A DNA stretch of 64,000 nucleotides from Smittia aterrima (Eukaryota > Arthropoda > Insecta > Diptera > Chironomidae). Shown here one piece after another: positions 9,205 through 21,033 of the stretch. Positions within the stretch are counted from its first letter, which is position 1. The number at the start of each line of letters is the position of its first letter. A program made the position numbers and the translations under genes. The notes beneath the pieces were generated by a model, which worked only from the letters and a program-made list of their open reading frames with translations, had not been told where the DNA came from and ran no database searches. The DNA is taken from NCBI GenBank assembly GCA_033063855.1, contig CP093831.1, positions 27,714,001 to 27,778,000 of the forward strand, written 5' to 3'.

Positions 9205-10514
9205 TTAATTAGTTGTTTGTAGCAACGTAAGCAGCGAATAAGTGAATTGCAGAATCGTCAGCAAAGTTTCAAAGTCAACTGTGTAGAAGATTCCATTGAA
9301 ACCTTTTAATTGCTGAGCCATGATTAAGATCTTAAGAAGATCTTTTCGGTTTCTGGCATTTTGCGTGTACCATTCGACTTCGTAGACCGCAGAAGTTAAG
9401 TTCTCAATGCAAATGTTTGCTCGATTTCCCATCCAACAGTAAACTGAGAGTTGCACAGACACCAAGAAAACCATCAAGAACATCGAGGTCGATTGAATTG
9501 CATCAGAGTTTAGACTGGTCAAGCTCATGCTTAAGATTATTGCTGCCAGCGAAAAATCAATTAAGAAACTGAATCTTAAGATTGCTTGAGCGTCGTTCAT
9601 CCAATCCATGAGTCGATAGCTTCGTAGAATTGTTTTCTTCACTTGCTCCTTGTTCAAATTGTCTTCAGATCCTTCCGAAAACATTTTCTTTACTTGAAGA
9701 GTCAAAGCGTCGATTTCCCAGCATGAAAAATTCATCAGCAACAAAACGTATCCAGTGTAGAAGTAAAAGAAGGAAATTCCGAAAGTCGCAATCATCGCAT
9801 GTTGAATGTAATGAATGAACCACTCCGGTGTCATGAAGGAGTCGAACGGCAAGTAAACAAAATAGAAGTTGTAGGGCAGTCGTAAGCTATTGACATTGTC
9901 GAAGAGAACAGGTGAAGAAACGATGGCGATAAAGCTAAAAATCACTGTCATTGCAAAGACGACAGCAATTTTAAATTCTTTCTTCATGTAATCGACCGAG
10001 AGAGACCAATCGTCGTCAGTCGAACGAAGTTGCAATCTGTAAGAATTCAATGAAAGTAAGAAATATTAAATTTAAATAACTAACCTTTCCTCGACAATCT
10101 TATCCATCGCCCTTTGAATCCTGGCTTGTAGAAAAAACATGATCGCCATGTAACTAAAATGACGAGCGACTTGAACTTTAAATTATAAAAAAATTAAAAT
10201 TATAAAATTAATCGCTGAGTGGAATTCTTCTTACGTAAATATCCAGCGTTCTCCATCAGGTCGAATGCTGTTAGATTTTCATCGAACAAAACGTAGGAAC
10301 AGACAGCGATGAGATAGTATGCATGAGCTATGACATTTAGAATGAAGCTATAGAAAAGAAATCGTCACAATTAAAATATTTCACAGTTTTTAAAATTTTA
10401 CTAATTATTCCATTTTTCTTCTGCATTCAGAGGATTCAGAAACTTCCACACAATCCCAACTAGAACTTTAATCATTCGAGTTGCATGAACGGAAGGTCCT
10501 TCGATGATTTTCAT
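9205..10514 (-). CDS. Odorant receptor OR-3
   Basis: About 382 aa. Exons: 10514-10402, 10347-10235, 10175-10085, 10036-9205. Intron 4 is absent, joined as ACG-ATT-CTG. Intron 3 (48 nt) has a regular GT donor and in-frame stops. Exon 1 ends at TTA/GTAAAA, unlike the usual TTT/GTAAAA. The TM3-TM4 loop reads NSLRLPYNFYFVYLPFD and the TM4 entry is TPEWFIHYIQ. The C-terminus is TILQFTYSLLTLLQTTN. It shares the DAIQSTSMF extracellular segment with OR-5 and with the 11 kb fragment. Confidence 0.88.
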
Positions 10515-11040
10515 TTCTTTTTTTTCCTGAATAACTTTTTCCGTTTAACTTGGCTCACAGTTAGTCGACGACTGCGAGTTGAAATAAATTGGCGTAAAGA
10601 GCAAATTTTTTTAATAAAAATTTTATGAACAATTAGATTGTCTCCCATAAACAGAGGTTGTCTTCCTCAAACGGCCTGCGACTCCTGCAACACATTCGCT
10701 CATACTAAATGATACATTCGCTCATACAAAAAAATTGTTTGGGGCCGGAGTAAAAACAATTTTTCCATTTTCCTCTTTACTAACCTAGACAATGTTGCAC
10801 ATATTGAACTGTAAATTCCTGGAATAATGTTGACTTGTTGAGCTGAATATTATTTTTGAAATAAATTATTCATTGAAATGTCACAATGACGTTGTCGAGT
10901 CGAAGAAGGGAAATGTGGATTTTTCCAATCGATGAAGTTTATACTTTTGTTTCTGTCTTTGCACACGTGCCATTATTTATTAGTCTATTACACAAAAGTC
11001 AAAGGAAATTAGAAGAAAAGTGAGATTCAAAAAAAAACAC
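10515..11040 (-). other. Upstream region of OR-3 and spacer block
   Basis: The OR-3 promoter block at 10548-10583 is followed by unique AT-rich sequence. A spacer copy then runs from about 10785 to 11010 (GACCTAGACAATGT..., GACGTTGTCGAGTCGAAGAAG, CACACGTGCCATTATTTATT). No gene is seen. Confidence 0.5.
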
Positions 11041-11178
11041 GATTTCCAATTCAACAGAAAATTGAAAGTTGCAGGAAATCCAGATGCAGAAAACGAATGC
11101 AGAGGTAGATTGAATTGCATCAGAGTTTATAGTGTGCAATCGAGTTGCATGAACGGAAGGTCCTTCGATGATTTTCAT
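11041..11178 (-). pseudogene. Odorant receptor deletion relic (exon 1 fused to exon 4)
   Basis: The start codon and first 14 codons of a receptor (MKIIEGPSVHATRL) run directly into an internal part of exon 4 (INSDAIQSTSAF then a TM6-like segment), with everything between removed. The junction is at about 11142, where both parents carry GTGCA/GTTGCA-like sequence, as expected from an internal deletion between short matches. It has its own promoter block at about 11205-11255, so it may still be transcribed. Confidence 0.75.
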
Positions 11179-12420
11179 TTCCATTTTTCCTGAAAAACTT
11201 TTCACGTTTAACTTGGCACTTGGCTCACTGTCAATCGGCGAATGAGCGTTGAAAGAATTTTAATGGAAAGCAAATTTTGTAAATAAAATATTTAAGGACA
11301 ACTAAATGTCACGGAAGGACATTGACCAATTAATTTTTCAAACCTTCGGCCCACAAACCCCCTCCATCGTATTCACTCAAAAAAAAGACCCTTTATGCTT
11401 CAATGAAGTTGAGCTCAGCTTCCTATGTCAGAAAAGTTAACAAAATTTTAAAAAGTTTAAAGAAATTGTTTTGGGCCGGAGTGGAAATTTTTTCCCCCTC
11501 ACTGACCAAGTCAATGTTTAAATTATTGAACCTGTAGAGCTAAACGGCATTTCAAACGTTTTACAATGCAACAGTCTCAAGACTGTCATTAAAATAAATT
11601 ATTCATTGAATTGTGAAGATTCATTGATTCTTTGAACATCTGTGAGTTCGCTGCTGTGACGTTGTCGAAAGGGTTGGAAATGCATGCGAGCAATCTCGAA
11701 TTCCGTAATTGATAGTTTCTAATCGTCATGTGCTTCAGAAAAACTTTTTCTTTAACATTTCTGATTCTCTGATTAAACTGTCTGTAATAAGATCAATCAA
11801 GTCAATCGAGCAAGTAAGATCAAAATTCATTTACCACACAAGAACGAGCATTTATTATTTATTCATCTTGCAATCGAACCTCTTCAATAAAAATCTAAAT
11901 CAAACATCAAAACAAAAACCTGTTGAGAGAAAAAAAATTCTAGCCGGAGTGAGAAAATGTTTTTCCCTCGATTGACCTAGAACCTGTTGAGCTAGACGAG
12001 CAATTAAGCTATTAATTTTTCAAGCCTTCAGTCTACAACACTCTCCATCATATTCGCTCATAAAAGAAGTTGAGCTGAGCTTCATACCTATGTCAAACCG
12101 GTAGAGCTCGACGTTATTCCAAACGGTGGACGATGCAATACTGTTTTTAATAAATTATTAATTGAAATGTAAAATTTATGCTGGGAAAGCATTTTCCCTT
12201 GAAAGTAGGTCGCAGTGACTTAGACTGAAAGAGGGTTGGAAATGCGATATTTTTCCAATCGATGCATTCAAATTTTGAAGGCTATCGAAGTTCATACTTT
12301 TGTGTTTTGTTGATGCCTTGCATACGTGACTTTATTTACTCAATTATTGCATAAGTTTAAAAAGGCTTAAAAGAAGTGAATGCGATATTTTAATTAAATA
12401 GATCTAATCAAAAAAAAACT
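11179..12420 (-). other. Spacer copies between OR relic and OR-4
   Basis: Holds a promoter-like block (about 11205-11255), a spacer copy at 11515-11680 (GACCAAGTCAATGTTT, GTTGTCGAAAGGGTTGGAAATGC-like), a segment at 11850-11960 with ATTTATTCATCTTGCAATCG that resembles the FB2 right flank, and the spacer of OR-4 at 12095-12370. A sequence at 11990-12080 (CAATTAAGCTATTAATTTTT then CAAGCCTTCAGTC) recurs at 15950-16030. No gene is seen. Confidence 0.5.
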
Positions 12421-13789
12421 TTAATTTGTCGTCCGTAGCAAAGCCAGCAGCGAATAAGTGAATCGAAAAATCTGAAATGAAAAATGTTTATAAAAAAAGC
12501 TTCTCTTTAATATTTAATATCGAACCGTCAGCAACGTTTCAAAGTCAACTGTGTAGAAGATTCCATTGAAACCTTTCAATCGCTGAGCCATGATGAAGAT
12601 CAAGAGATGATTTTTTTGGTTCCTGGCTTTCTGAGTGTACCATTCGACTTCGTAAACCGCTGATATTAAATTCTCAATGCAATTATTAATGCGATTTCCC
12701 ATCCAACACAAAACGCAGAGTTGCGAAATTGCAGAACAAACCAACACGAACATTATAAACGATTCAAAGATGTCAGAACTTAAAATGTACAAGCACATCG
12801 TGAGAACGAAAGCAGCCATTGAGAAATCAAGTAAGAAACTGAATCTTAGTAGCCATCGAGCTTCGTTCATCCAATCCATGACTCGATAGCTCCGAAAAAT
12901 TGTTTTCTTCACTTGGTCGTCGAGTTCATTCTCCTCCAGTTCATTACGAAACATTTTCTTAACTTGAAGTGTTAACGCGTCGATTTCCCAACATGAAAAG
13001 TTCATGAGCAGAAGAGCATAGACAGAATAAAAGTAAAAGCTGGCGACTGCGCAATAAATCATCACTGCAAGTTGAATGTATTGAAAGAACCACTTCGGAG
13101 TCATGAAAGCGTCGAAGGGGAAATAAATAAAATAGAAGTTGTACGGCAACTGATATTCATTGAGATTGTCAAAGAGAAAAGGTGAAAAGACGAGGATGTT
13201 GAAACATAGAATCACTATCACTAAACTGGCGACAGAGATTTTAAATTCTTTCTTCATGTAATCAATCGATAGCGACCAATTGTCGTCAGTCGAACGAAGT
13301 TGCAACCTAAACGAATTTAATGAATGTGAGAAATTAAATAAAATTAAAACATTCCTTGCCTCTCTTTGACAATCTTATCCATCGCACTTTGAATTCTCTC
13401 TCGTGAAAGAGTCAGAATGACCAAGTAACCCGAGTGGCGAATGATTTGAACTTTAAAATTATAAAAACATTAAATTATTATTCGCAGAATGGAAACCCCA
13501 TTTGCTTACGTAAATATCCAACATTTTCCGCCAGCTGAATCGTTGATAGGTTTGCAGAGAAGAGTACAAACAAGCTGATTGCGATCACAAAATGTGCATG
13601 CGTGAAACCAAGAAGAAGAAAGCTGAAAGTACAAGAAGTTTCGTCGCAATTAAATATTTTACAGTTTTAATGATTTTACAAATTATTAAATTTTCCTTCA
13701 GCATTCAGAGGATTCAGCAATTTCCACAAAATTCCAAAAACTTTAACCATCCGAGTTGCATGAACGGAAGGTCCTTCGGTAATTTCCAT
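12421..13789 (-). CDS. Odorant receptor OR-4
   Basis: About 381 aa. Exons: 13789-13680, 13622-13510, 13450-13360, 13306-12526, 12471-12421. Intron 4 is present (ACG/GTTCG donor). Intron 3 (53 nt) uses a GC donor (GAGAG/GCAAGGAA). The N-terminus opens MEITEGPSVHATR. Exon 4 has YNFYFIYFPFDAFMTPKWFF and a charged TM4-TM5 loop, FRNELEENELDDQVKK. The GNRINNCIENL block and YEVEWYTQ are intact. The terminal exon reads IFRFTYSLLALLRTTN. The first-exon and spacer context matches its neighbours. Confidence 0.88.
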
Positions 13790-14415
13790 TTCTTAATTTT
13801 CGGTATTACTCGGCTAACAGTCACTCGACGAATGAGAGTTTAAAATAATTCAATCATGAAAACGAATTTTTCAAATTAAATATTAATGAATAAAAATATT
13901 TTTCCAATACTGACCTAGATAATGATTAAATATTTTAAACATTGAGTAATACGAGAGCCACTCTCTTATTATTTAGAAACTATTCCTCCTTGTTTCGCTA
14001 TCGAGTGAGCATTTGCTAAGTGACGAATATTTTTCGAAGAAGTAAAAGCTCATATCTTTTGTTTGTGTCTTGCACACTTTCCTTTATTTATTCAGCTATT
14101 ACACAAAAGTCAAATGAAATTAGAAGAAAAGCGATTTAGTAAATTCAAAATTCGGTGTTTGCTCTTCAAATGGAAATCTTCAAAAAAATTCAACGAGAGC
14201 AAGAGTAAATAGTAGTTTAAAGATTTCAATTTAATCTAGACGAAAGCTAAAATAAACTGTAAAGACTTTACAGTAAAGTAATTAAATTATTAATTTCATG
14301 TCAGACTATCGCATGTTTGGTCCGCGAAATTTGATTCGATATTTAATAAAAGATTTATTTGTCTTCATAGGTTACTTAAAACTAAACATCTTGCAGAGTT
14401 CAAACTTTGAGCTTT
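13790..14415 (-). repeat. Promoter block, spacer block and a 270-bp direct repeat
   Basis: The promoter block is at 13806-13842 and the spacer at 13905-14110. The stretch 14140-14410 (TTCAAAATTCGGTGTTTGCT ... CATGTCAGACTATCGCATGT ... GTCTTCATAGGTTAC) is nearly identical to 16335-16595, marking a recent cassette duplication. The CATGTCAGACTATCGCATG part resembles the region upstream of the UPF0235 gene. No gene is seen. Confidence 0.6.
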
Positions 14416-15819
14416 TTAGTTTGTCGTTTGTAGCAACGTCAAGAGCGAATAAGTAAATTGCAGAATCTGTAATGAAATTTTCATTTCAAAAGGTTCAGTT
14501 CAATTGTAAATTTCCAAACCGTTAGCAACGTTTGCAAGTCAACAGAGTTGAAGATTCCGTTGAAACCTTTCAATCGCTGAGCCATAATCAAGATCATGAG
14601 ATGATCTCTTCGGTTTCTGGCATTTTGAGTGTACCATTCGACTTCGTAGATCGCTGAAGTTAATTTCTCAATGCAAACGTTTGTACGATTTCCCATCCAA
14701 CAAAAATTGCAGAGTTGCAAAGTTAAAACACAAATCATCACGAACATCGAGGTCGATTGAATTGCAGTGGAGCTTAAAGTGTACAAGCACATCGTGAAAA
14801 TGAAAGCTGACATTGAAAATTCAATTAAGAAACTGAATTTTAAAATCAGTCTGGCTTCGTTCATCCATTCCATGACTCGATAGCTTCGTAAAATTGTTTT
14901 TCTCACTTGGTTGTCATTAAATTCTTCATTACGAAACATTTTCCTAACTTGAAGTGTCAAAGCGTCGATTTCCCAGCATGAGAAGTTCATGAGCAACAAA
15001 ACGTATACAGAATAAAAGTAAAAAGTTGTGAGACCGCTGGTTGCCGCTATCGCTTGTGGAATGTATTGAATGAACCACTTTGGAGTCAAGTAAGAGCCAG
15101 TGGGGAAATAAATGAAATAGAAGTTGAAGGGCAACTGATACTCATTGACATTAGGAATGAAAAAAACTGAAAAGCAAAATAAAAAGGTGTAAAGAATCAT
15201 TATAACTGCGCTGACAACAAAGATCCTAAATTCTTTCTTCATGTAATCAATCGAGAGAGACCAATCGTCGTCGGTTCAGCGAAGTTGCAGTCTGTAAGAA
15301 TCCAAGGAGAGTGAAAAATCAAATTTGATGTTTTGTTAGTAACAAATTCCAAACACCCAATCCCCAACATTGATATCAAATTGTTACCTCTCTTTGACAA
15401 TTGTGTCGATGGTCGATCGAATCCTCTTTCGAAAAATAAGAACAATGACCAAGTAACCAATAAGACGAATGGCTTCAACTTTAAAATATTTTAAAATTTG
15501 ATAAATCATTAATCGCATTGAATTTTGCTTACGCAAGTATCCAGCGTTCTCCACCAACTCAATCGTTGTCAGATTCTTCAATCCAATTGCTAACAAGTAG
15601 CAACAAACTCCGACCAGAAAGTTTGCAAGACTCACAAGAAGAAGAATGAATCTGGGAAAATTGAAAACTTTAGTCACAATTACAAATAAAAAAAACTTTT
15701 TTGTTTTACAAATTATTTAATTTTCCTTCAGCGTTGTGAGGATTCAGAAACTTCCACAAAATTTCAAGAATTTTAGCCATTCGAGTTGCATGAACAGAAG
15801 GTCCTTCGATGAAATTCAT
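14416..15819 (-). pseudogene. Odorant receptor OR-5, single in-frame TGA
   Basis: All five exons and splice sites are present: 15819-15710, 15651-15533, 15478-15388, 15291-14520, 14466-14416. The conceptual length is about 380 aa. The only lesion I see is a TGA at 15278-15276, at codon 112, in the otherwise invariant LRSTDDDW (LR-stop-TDDDW). Intron 3 is unusually long (96 nt) with a GT donor. Exon 4 has YFPTGSYLTPKW, shared with OR-9, and a 9-nt shorter TM4-TM5 loop (RNEEFNDNQVRK). It is either a very young pseudogene or a gene read through at the stop, as known for some Drosophila chemoreceptors. Confidence 0.85.
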
Positions 15820-16601
15820 TTCTTTTTTTCCTGAATAACTTTAACGTTTAACTTAGCTCACTGTAAATCGACGACTGAAAGTTGAAATAAATTGGCGTAA
15901 AAAAGCAAATTTTTAAAATTAAATATTTAAGGATAACTAGATCGCACGGAGAGCAATTAAGCTATTAATTTTTCAAGCCTTCAGTCTACAACCCTCTTCA
16001 TCATATTCGCTCATAAAAGAAGTTGAGCTGAGCTTCATACCTATGTCAAACCGGTAGAGCTCGACAATATTTCAAACGTTGTCCGATGCAATACTGTTTT
16101 TAATAAATTATTAATTGAAATGTAAAATTTATGCTGGGAAAGCATTTTCCTTTGAAAGTAGGTCGCAGTGACTTAGACGAAGAGGGTTGGAAATGCGATA
16201 TTTTTTAAATCGATGCATTTAATATATAAAGGCTATCAAAGTTCATACTTTTGTTGATGCCTTTGCATACGTGACTTTAATTATTCAATTATTACATAAG
16301 TTTAAAAAGGCTTGAAAGAAGTGAAAGCGATACTTTAATTCAAAATTCGGTGTTTGCTCTTCAAATGGAAATCTTCAAAAAAATTCAACGAGAGCAAGAG
16401 TAAAAACTTATTACACATTTCAATTTTAAGACGAAAGCTAAAATAATCTGTAAAGACTTTACAGTAAAGTATTTAAATTATTAATTTCATGTCAGACTAT
16501 CGCATGTTTGGTCCGCGAAATTTGATTCGATATTTAATAAAAGATTTATTTGTCTTCATAGGTTACTTAAAACTAAACATCTAGCAGAGTTCAAAGTAAC
16601 T
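15820..16601 (-). repeat. Spacer with 270-bp direct repeat copy
   Basis: The promoter block lies at 15850-15884, a repeat shared with 11990-12080 at 15950-16030, the spacer block at 16045-16320, and the second copy of the 270-bp direct repeat at 16335-16595. No gene is seen. Confidence 0.6.
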
Positions 16602-18038
16602 TTAATTTGTCGTCCGTAGCAAAGCCAGCAGCGAATAAGTGAATCGAAAAATCTGAAATGAAAAATCTTTATAAAAAAAGCTTCTCTTTAATATTTGAAA
16701 TCGAACCTTCAGCAATGTTTCGAAGTCAACTGTGTAGAAGATTCCGTTGAAACCTTTCAATCGCTGAGCCATAACTAAGATCATTAAATGGTTTTTTTGG
16801 TTCCTGGCTTTCTGAGTGAACCATTCGGCGTCGTAAGTCGCTGAAGTTAAATTCTCAGTGCAATCGATTTCTTATCCAACAGAAAACGCACAGTTGTAGA
16901 ATTGAAGAACAAACCAACACGAACATCGTGATCGATTCAAAAATGTCTGAACTTAAAATGTAGAAGCACATGCACAAAATAAATGCAGACATTGAAAAGT
17001 CAAATAAAAAACTGAATCTCAAGAGCCAGCGAGCTTCTTTCATCCAATTCATTACTCGATAGCTTCGCAAAACTGTTATTTTTACTCGATTCTCAATCTC
17101 ATTCTCTTCAGATTCTTTAAAAAACATTCTCTGAACTTGAAGTGTTAAAGCGTCGATTTCCCAACAAGAGAAGTTCATGAGCAGCAACGCGTATCCAGAA
17201 TATAAGTAGAAAATGGTGACTGCGCAAAATCCCATTATCGCAAGTTGAATGTAGTGAAGGAACCACTTTGGAGTCAAGAATGAATCGAATGGCAAATAAA
17301 CGAAATAGAAATTGTAGGGCAGTTGATAGTCATTGACATTGTCGACGAAAAAAAGTGTAAAGACGAGGACACAACCGTAAAGAATCATCACCACAGCGCT
17401 GACAACAGAGATTTTAAATTCTCTCTTTATGTAGTTAATCGAGAGCGACCAGTCGTCGTCAGTTGAACGAAGTTGCAACCTAAACGAATTCGATGAGAGT
17501 GAGAAAATAAATTCGGATCTTTTTTTTACCTCTCTTCGACAATCGTGTCCATCGCCCTTTGAATTCTCTTTCGTGAAAGAAATAAAATGACCAAGTAACC
17601 CGAATGGCGAATGACTTGAACTTTGGTAAAAATTTAAGATCAAAATAATTATAATAATTATTATAATAATTATTTACACTTGCATGCAAGTATTTCATGC
17701 AAGTATAATTATTATGTAAATAATTATTATTAAAATTATTATAACTTTCGAGTTTTTTGTTAATAATTATTATAACAATTATAAGATTTTGTAAATTATT
17801 ATAATAATTTTTTATAATTTAAATAATTATAATAATAATTATATATAATTATCATTTGTCGGGGTAGCGCCTGTCGGGGTAATGGCGTCTCCCCAAGATG
17901 TGTTAAAATTAAAGATTATTTTTTTTAAAGATTTTACAAATTATTCTATTTTCCTTTGTCATTGCGAGGATTCAGAATTTTCCACACAATCCCAAGAACT
18001 TTAACCATTCGAGTTGCATGAACAGAAGGACCTTCCAT
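16602..18038 (-). pseudogene. Odorant receptor OR-6, exon 2 lost and exon 4 frameshift
   Basis: Exon 1 (18038-17938, starting MEGPSVHATR and lacking three codons of the usual opening), exon 3 (17620-17530), exon 4 (17479-16707) and exon 5 (16652-16602) are recognisable. Exon 2, which should carry TM1, is absent; an AT-rich foldback-like sequence (17637-17880) occupies the place. Exon 4 is 8 nt shorter than normal, with the deletion near 16862 in GNRVNVCIENL, causing a frameshift. Most of exon 4 remains close to OR-7 (FFVDNVNDYQLPYNFYFVYL). Confidence 0.88.
17637..17880. repeat. AT-rich foldback-like sequence replacing OR-6 exon 2
   Basis: Mostly TAATTATTATAATAATTA-type repeats that are self-complementary. 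It includes an inverted CTTGCATGCAAG motif and ends in a short GC-rich direct repeat (GTCGGGGTAGCGCC, GTCGGGGTAATGGCG). Probably a small non-autonomous element or hairpin-driven expansion; exact ends are not resolved. Confidence 0.5.
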
Positions 18039-18510
18039 GGTTGAAATATTTGCCGCTGATTTTCGGTCTTGCTTGGTTGACTGTCAATCGACGAATGAGA
18101 GTTTGAATTTAATTCAATCACAGAATTCCGGTCGGAATCCAATTCTTTCAGATATTAAACATTGAAGAATAAAAATATTTCTCTTTCCGATATTGAACCG
18201 ATATTTAATAATGATTAAATATTTCAAACATTGAGCAATTCTATTTCTAAATTAAATTATTCATTGAAATTTAAATTAAATCTGGGGAAGCGCGACATTG
18301 TTGAAGGGAAATGCGCATTTTTCCAGTCGATAAAAATATTACTTTGAGGGGTAACAAAATTCATAATTTTGTTTGTGCCTTTGCACATTTGCCTTTATTT
18401 ATTCAGCAATTACATAAATAAAAAAGAAGACTTTAAAGAAGATAGAAATTAATTAAATTCGAAATTTTGTTGACAAAAGTTGAAGCGATATTTTGATTGT
18501 CAGAGTAATT
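18039..18510 (-). repeat. Promoter block and spacer
   Basis: The promoter block at 18068-18103 (TTGACTGTCAATCGACGAAT GAGAGTTTG) belongs to OR-6. The spacer block (18225-18420) belongs to the OR-7 3' side. No gene is seen. Confidence 0.55.
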
Positions 18511-19867
18511 TTAGTTTGTCGTTCGTAACAAAGCCAACAGCGAGTAAGTGAATTGCAGAATCTGAAATGAAGATAACTTTTTTAAAAATACCAGCGAATA
18601 AATAAATATCCAAACCGTAAGCAACGATTGCAAGTCAACTGTGTAGAAGATTCCATTGAAACCTTTCAATCGCTGAGCCATGATTAAAATCAAGAGATGA
18701 TCTCTTTGAGTTTTCGCGTTCTGAGTGAACCATTCGACTTCGTAGACAGCTGAAGTTAAGTTCTCAATGCAAATGTTAAACCGGTTTCCCATCCAACAGT
18801 AAACGCAGAGTTGCAGAATCGAAACACAAATCAACACGAACATTGTGATAGACTCAAAGATGTCTGAACTTAAAATGTACAAGCACATGCACAAAATGAA
18901 TGCAGACAGCGAAAAATCAAATAAAAAACTGAATCTCAAGAGCCATCGGGCTTCTTTCATCCAATCCATGACTCGATAGCTTCGCAAAACTGTTTTCTTC
19001 ATTTGATCTTGAATCAAATTTTCGTCCAATTCTTTGTGAAACATTTCTTTAACTTGAAGCGTTAACGCGTCGATTTCCCAGCAAGAGAAGTTCATGAGCA
19101 GCAAAGCGTATCCAGAATAAAAATAAAAAATTGCGATTGCTGAATTTCCCATTATCGCTTGTTGAATGTAGTGAAGGAACCACTTTGGAGTCAAGTAAGA
19201 GTCGAAAGGCAAATAAACGAAATAGAAGTTGTAGGGCAGTTGATAGTCATTCACATTGTCAACGAAAAAAAGTGTAAAGACGAGGACACAACCGTAAAGA
19301 ATCATCACCACTGCGCTGGCAACAGAGATTAGAAATTCTTTCTTTATGTAATCAATCGACAGCGACCAATCGTCGTCAGTTGAGCGAAGTTGCAGTCTAA
19401 ACGAACTTTTTGAAAGTAAGAAATTAAATTTGCATTAAACTTTCTTACCTCTCATTGACAATAATGTCCATCATCCTTTGAATCCTCTCTCGTGAAAGAA
19501 ACAAAATGACCAAGTAACCCGAGTGACGCACGATTTGAACTTTAAAAATAATTGAAAGTTAGAATTCTACAAATTTAAATCTTCTTACGAAGATATCCTG
19601 CGTTTTCCGCGAGTTGAATTAGCGTTAGATCTGCAGAGAAGAATAAGTAGGAGCTGTCTCCGATCACAAAGTTTGCATGACTGATTATAAGAAAGACGAA
19701 GCTGAGAATAAAGAAAAGTTTAATAATAATTGAAAATTATAGTTTTAAAGATTTTACAAATTATTAAATTTTCCTTTGTCATTCAGAGGATTCAGCAATT
19801 TCCACAAAATTCCCAGAACTTTAACCATTCGAGTTGCATGAACGGAAGGTCCTTCGATGAAATTCAT
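18511..19867 (-). CDS. Odorant receptor OR-7
   Basis: About 381 aa. Exons: 19867-19758, 19701-19589, 19539-19449, 19396-18616, 18561-18511. GT-AG at all introns; intron 3 is 52 nt. Intron 4 (54 nt) is in frame and free of stops, so a retained form would add 18 residues (from VWIFIYS) before the last helix. Exon 4 has DYIKKEFLISVASAVVMILY, then LFFVDNVNDYQLPYNFYFVY. The TM4-TM5 loop is HKELDENLIQDQMKK. It is the intact sister of OR-6. Confidence 0.87.
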
Positions 19868-21033
19868 TTCTGCTTTTCCTGAATTACTTTTTGTGTTTAA
19901 CTCGGCTAACAGTCAATCGACGAATGAGAGTTTAAATTCTTTCATAAGTTTTCTACGGAAAAAAATTCTCTTCCTATAATCGACCCAGAATGTTTATGTA
20001 GTAGTCATTCAGTGATATTGAATTATCTAATGTTCAAATGTTTAAAATATTGTCCAATACTACTTTAAAATTAAATTATTCATTTAAATTTTTTGTTGTG
20101 GGAGCAATTTCATGTGAAGTCGGAAAGTAACATCGTAAATCTTTTGGTTGTAAATCGATTGCTAACTTTTTGAGTCGTTAACCTTCAAATAAATTTAAAT
20201 AAATTATTGTTCATAACAAATTTGAGTACGTGCCATTTATTTATTCAGTGGTTAAAGATTTACAGAACGAGTAAGTAAAGCTTCCACACTAACTAACAAT
20301 CAGATGGTTCTCTGACATTAATTATCTTGGCCTATCAAGAGACGAGAACTACAAGTGTCTTAGGCACGTCGAGAGATTGGCACCGATAAACGGAGTTCTC
20401 CAGAAAATTAGTAATGACATCCCTCATAACATAATTTCTGTAACAATGTTAACCTGTGGAGCTTAATACTTTTTTTCAAAATAAATTATTCATTGAAATG
20501 TGAAGGGGAACATTTTTCTGTGAAAATGTCGCTATGACGTTGTCGAGTCGGTGAAGGGAGATGCGGATTTTTCCAATCGATGAAAATATCAGTTTGAAGG
20601 GTAACGAAGTTCATTTCATAATTAATTTTTCATGACTTTGTTGGTGCCTTTGCAGACGAGCATTTACTCAATTATAACATGAAGAGAAAGAAAAGAGAGA
20701 TTAATAAAAAGAAAGATTTATAAAATTCTTTTATTGACATTGAAAAATGAACTAAGCAATTTTAGCAAATTAAACAAAACATTTTGGTTATTTAATTCTT
20801 TACTCGCCAATAACTCGTGAAGGGTTGTGTGGTCGAGATACTTATATTTATTAAAAGAAAGTTTTATTACAGTTAGTTTAAATATTTTTCTGCAAAAAAG
20901 AATGATTGGAGATTTGGAGATAATTATCTGTGTTGGTAGGCTCAGTTGGAGCTCTTTTTTTTGGTTAAAAGAGAAAACAACATTAAAGAAAATGTTAACG
21001 GAAAAATATTGATGCCATAAAGAATTGTAATAT
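19868..21033 (-). repeat. Promoter block, empty FB3-type site and double spacer
   Basis: The promoter block is at 19910-19944. ATAATCGACCCAGAATGTTT at about 19977-19996 is the unoccupied equivalent of the FB3 insertion site. Spacer-like blocks occur at 20040-20250 and 20460-20690. Between them, 20270-20330 (CTAACTAACAATCAGATGGT) recurs at 24215-24270 and may be a scrap of a mobile element. 20700-21030 is AT-rich. ORF 20827-21012 has no recognisable product. No gene is seen. Confidence 0.5.

Noticed and set aside
12677..12889. Recurrent 60-76 codon + strand ORFs (also 21299-21502, 32549-32761, 45081-45293, 46969-47151, 54315-54527, 63304-63507)
   Set aside because: They lie antisense to the same part of receptor exon 4 in each copy and are open because the sense codons are conserved. 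They have no independent start context or family.
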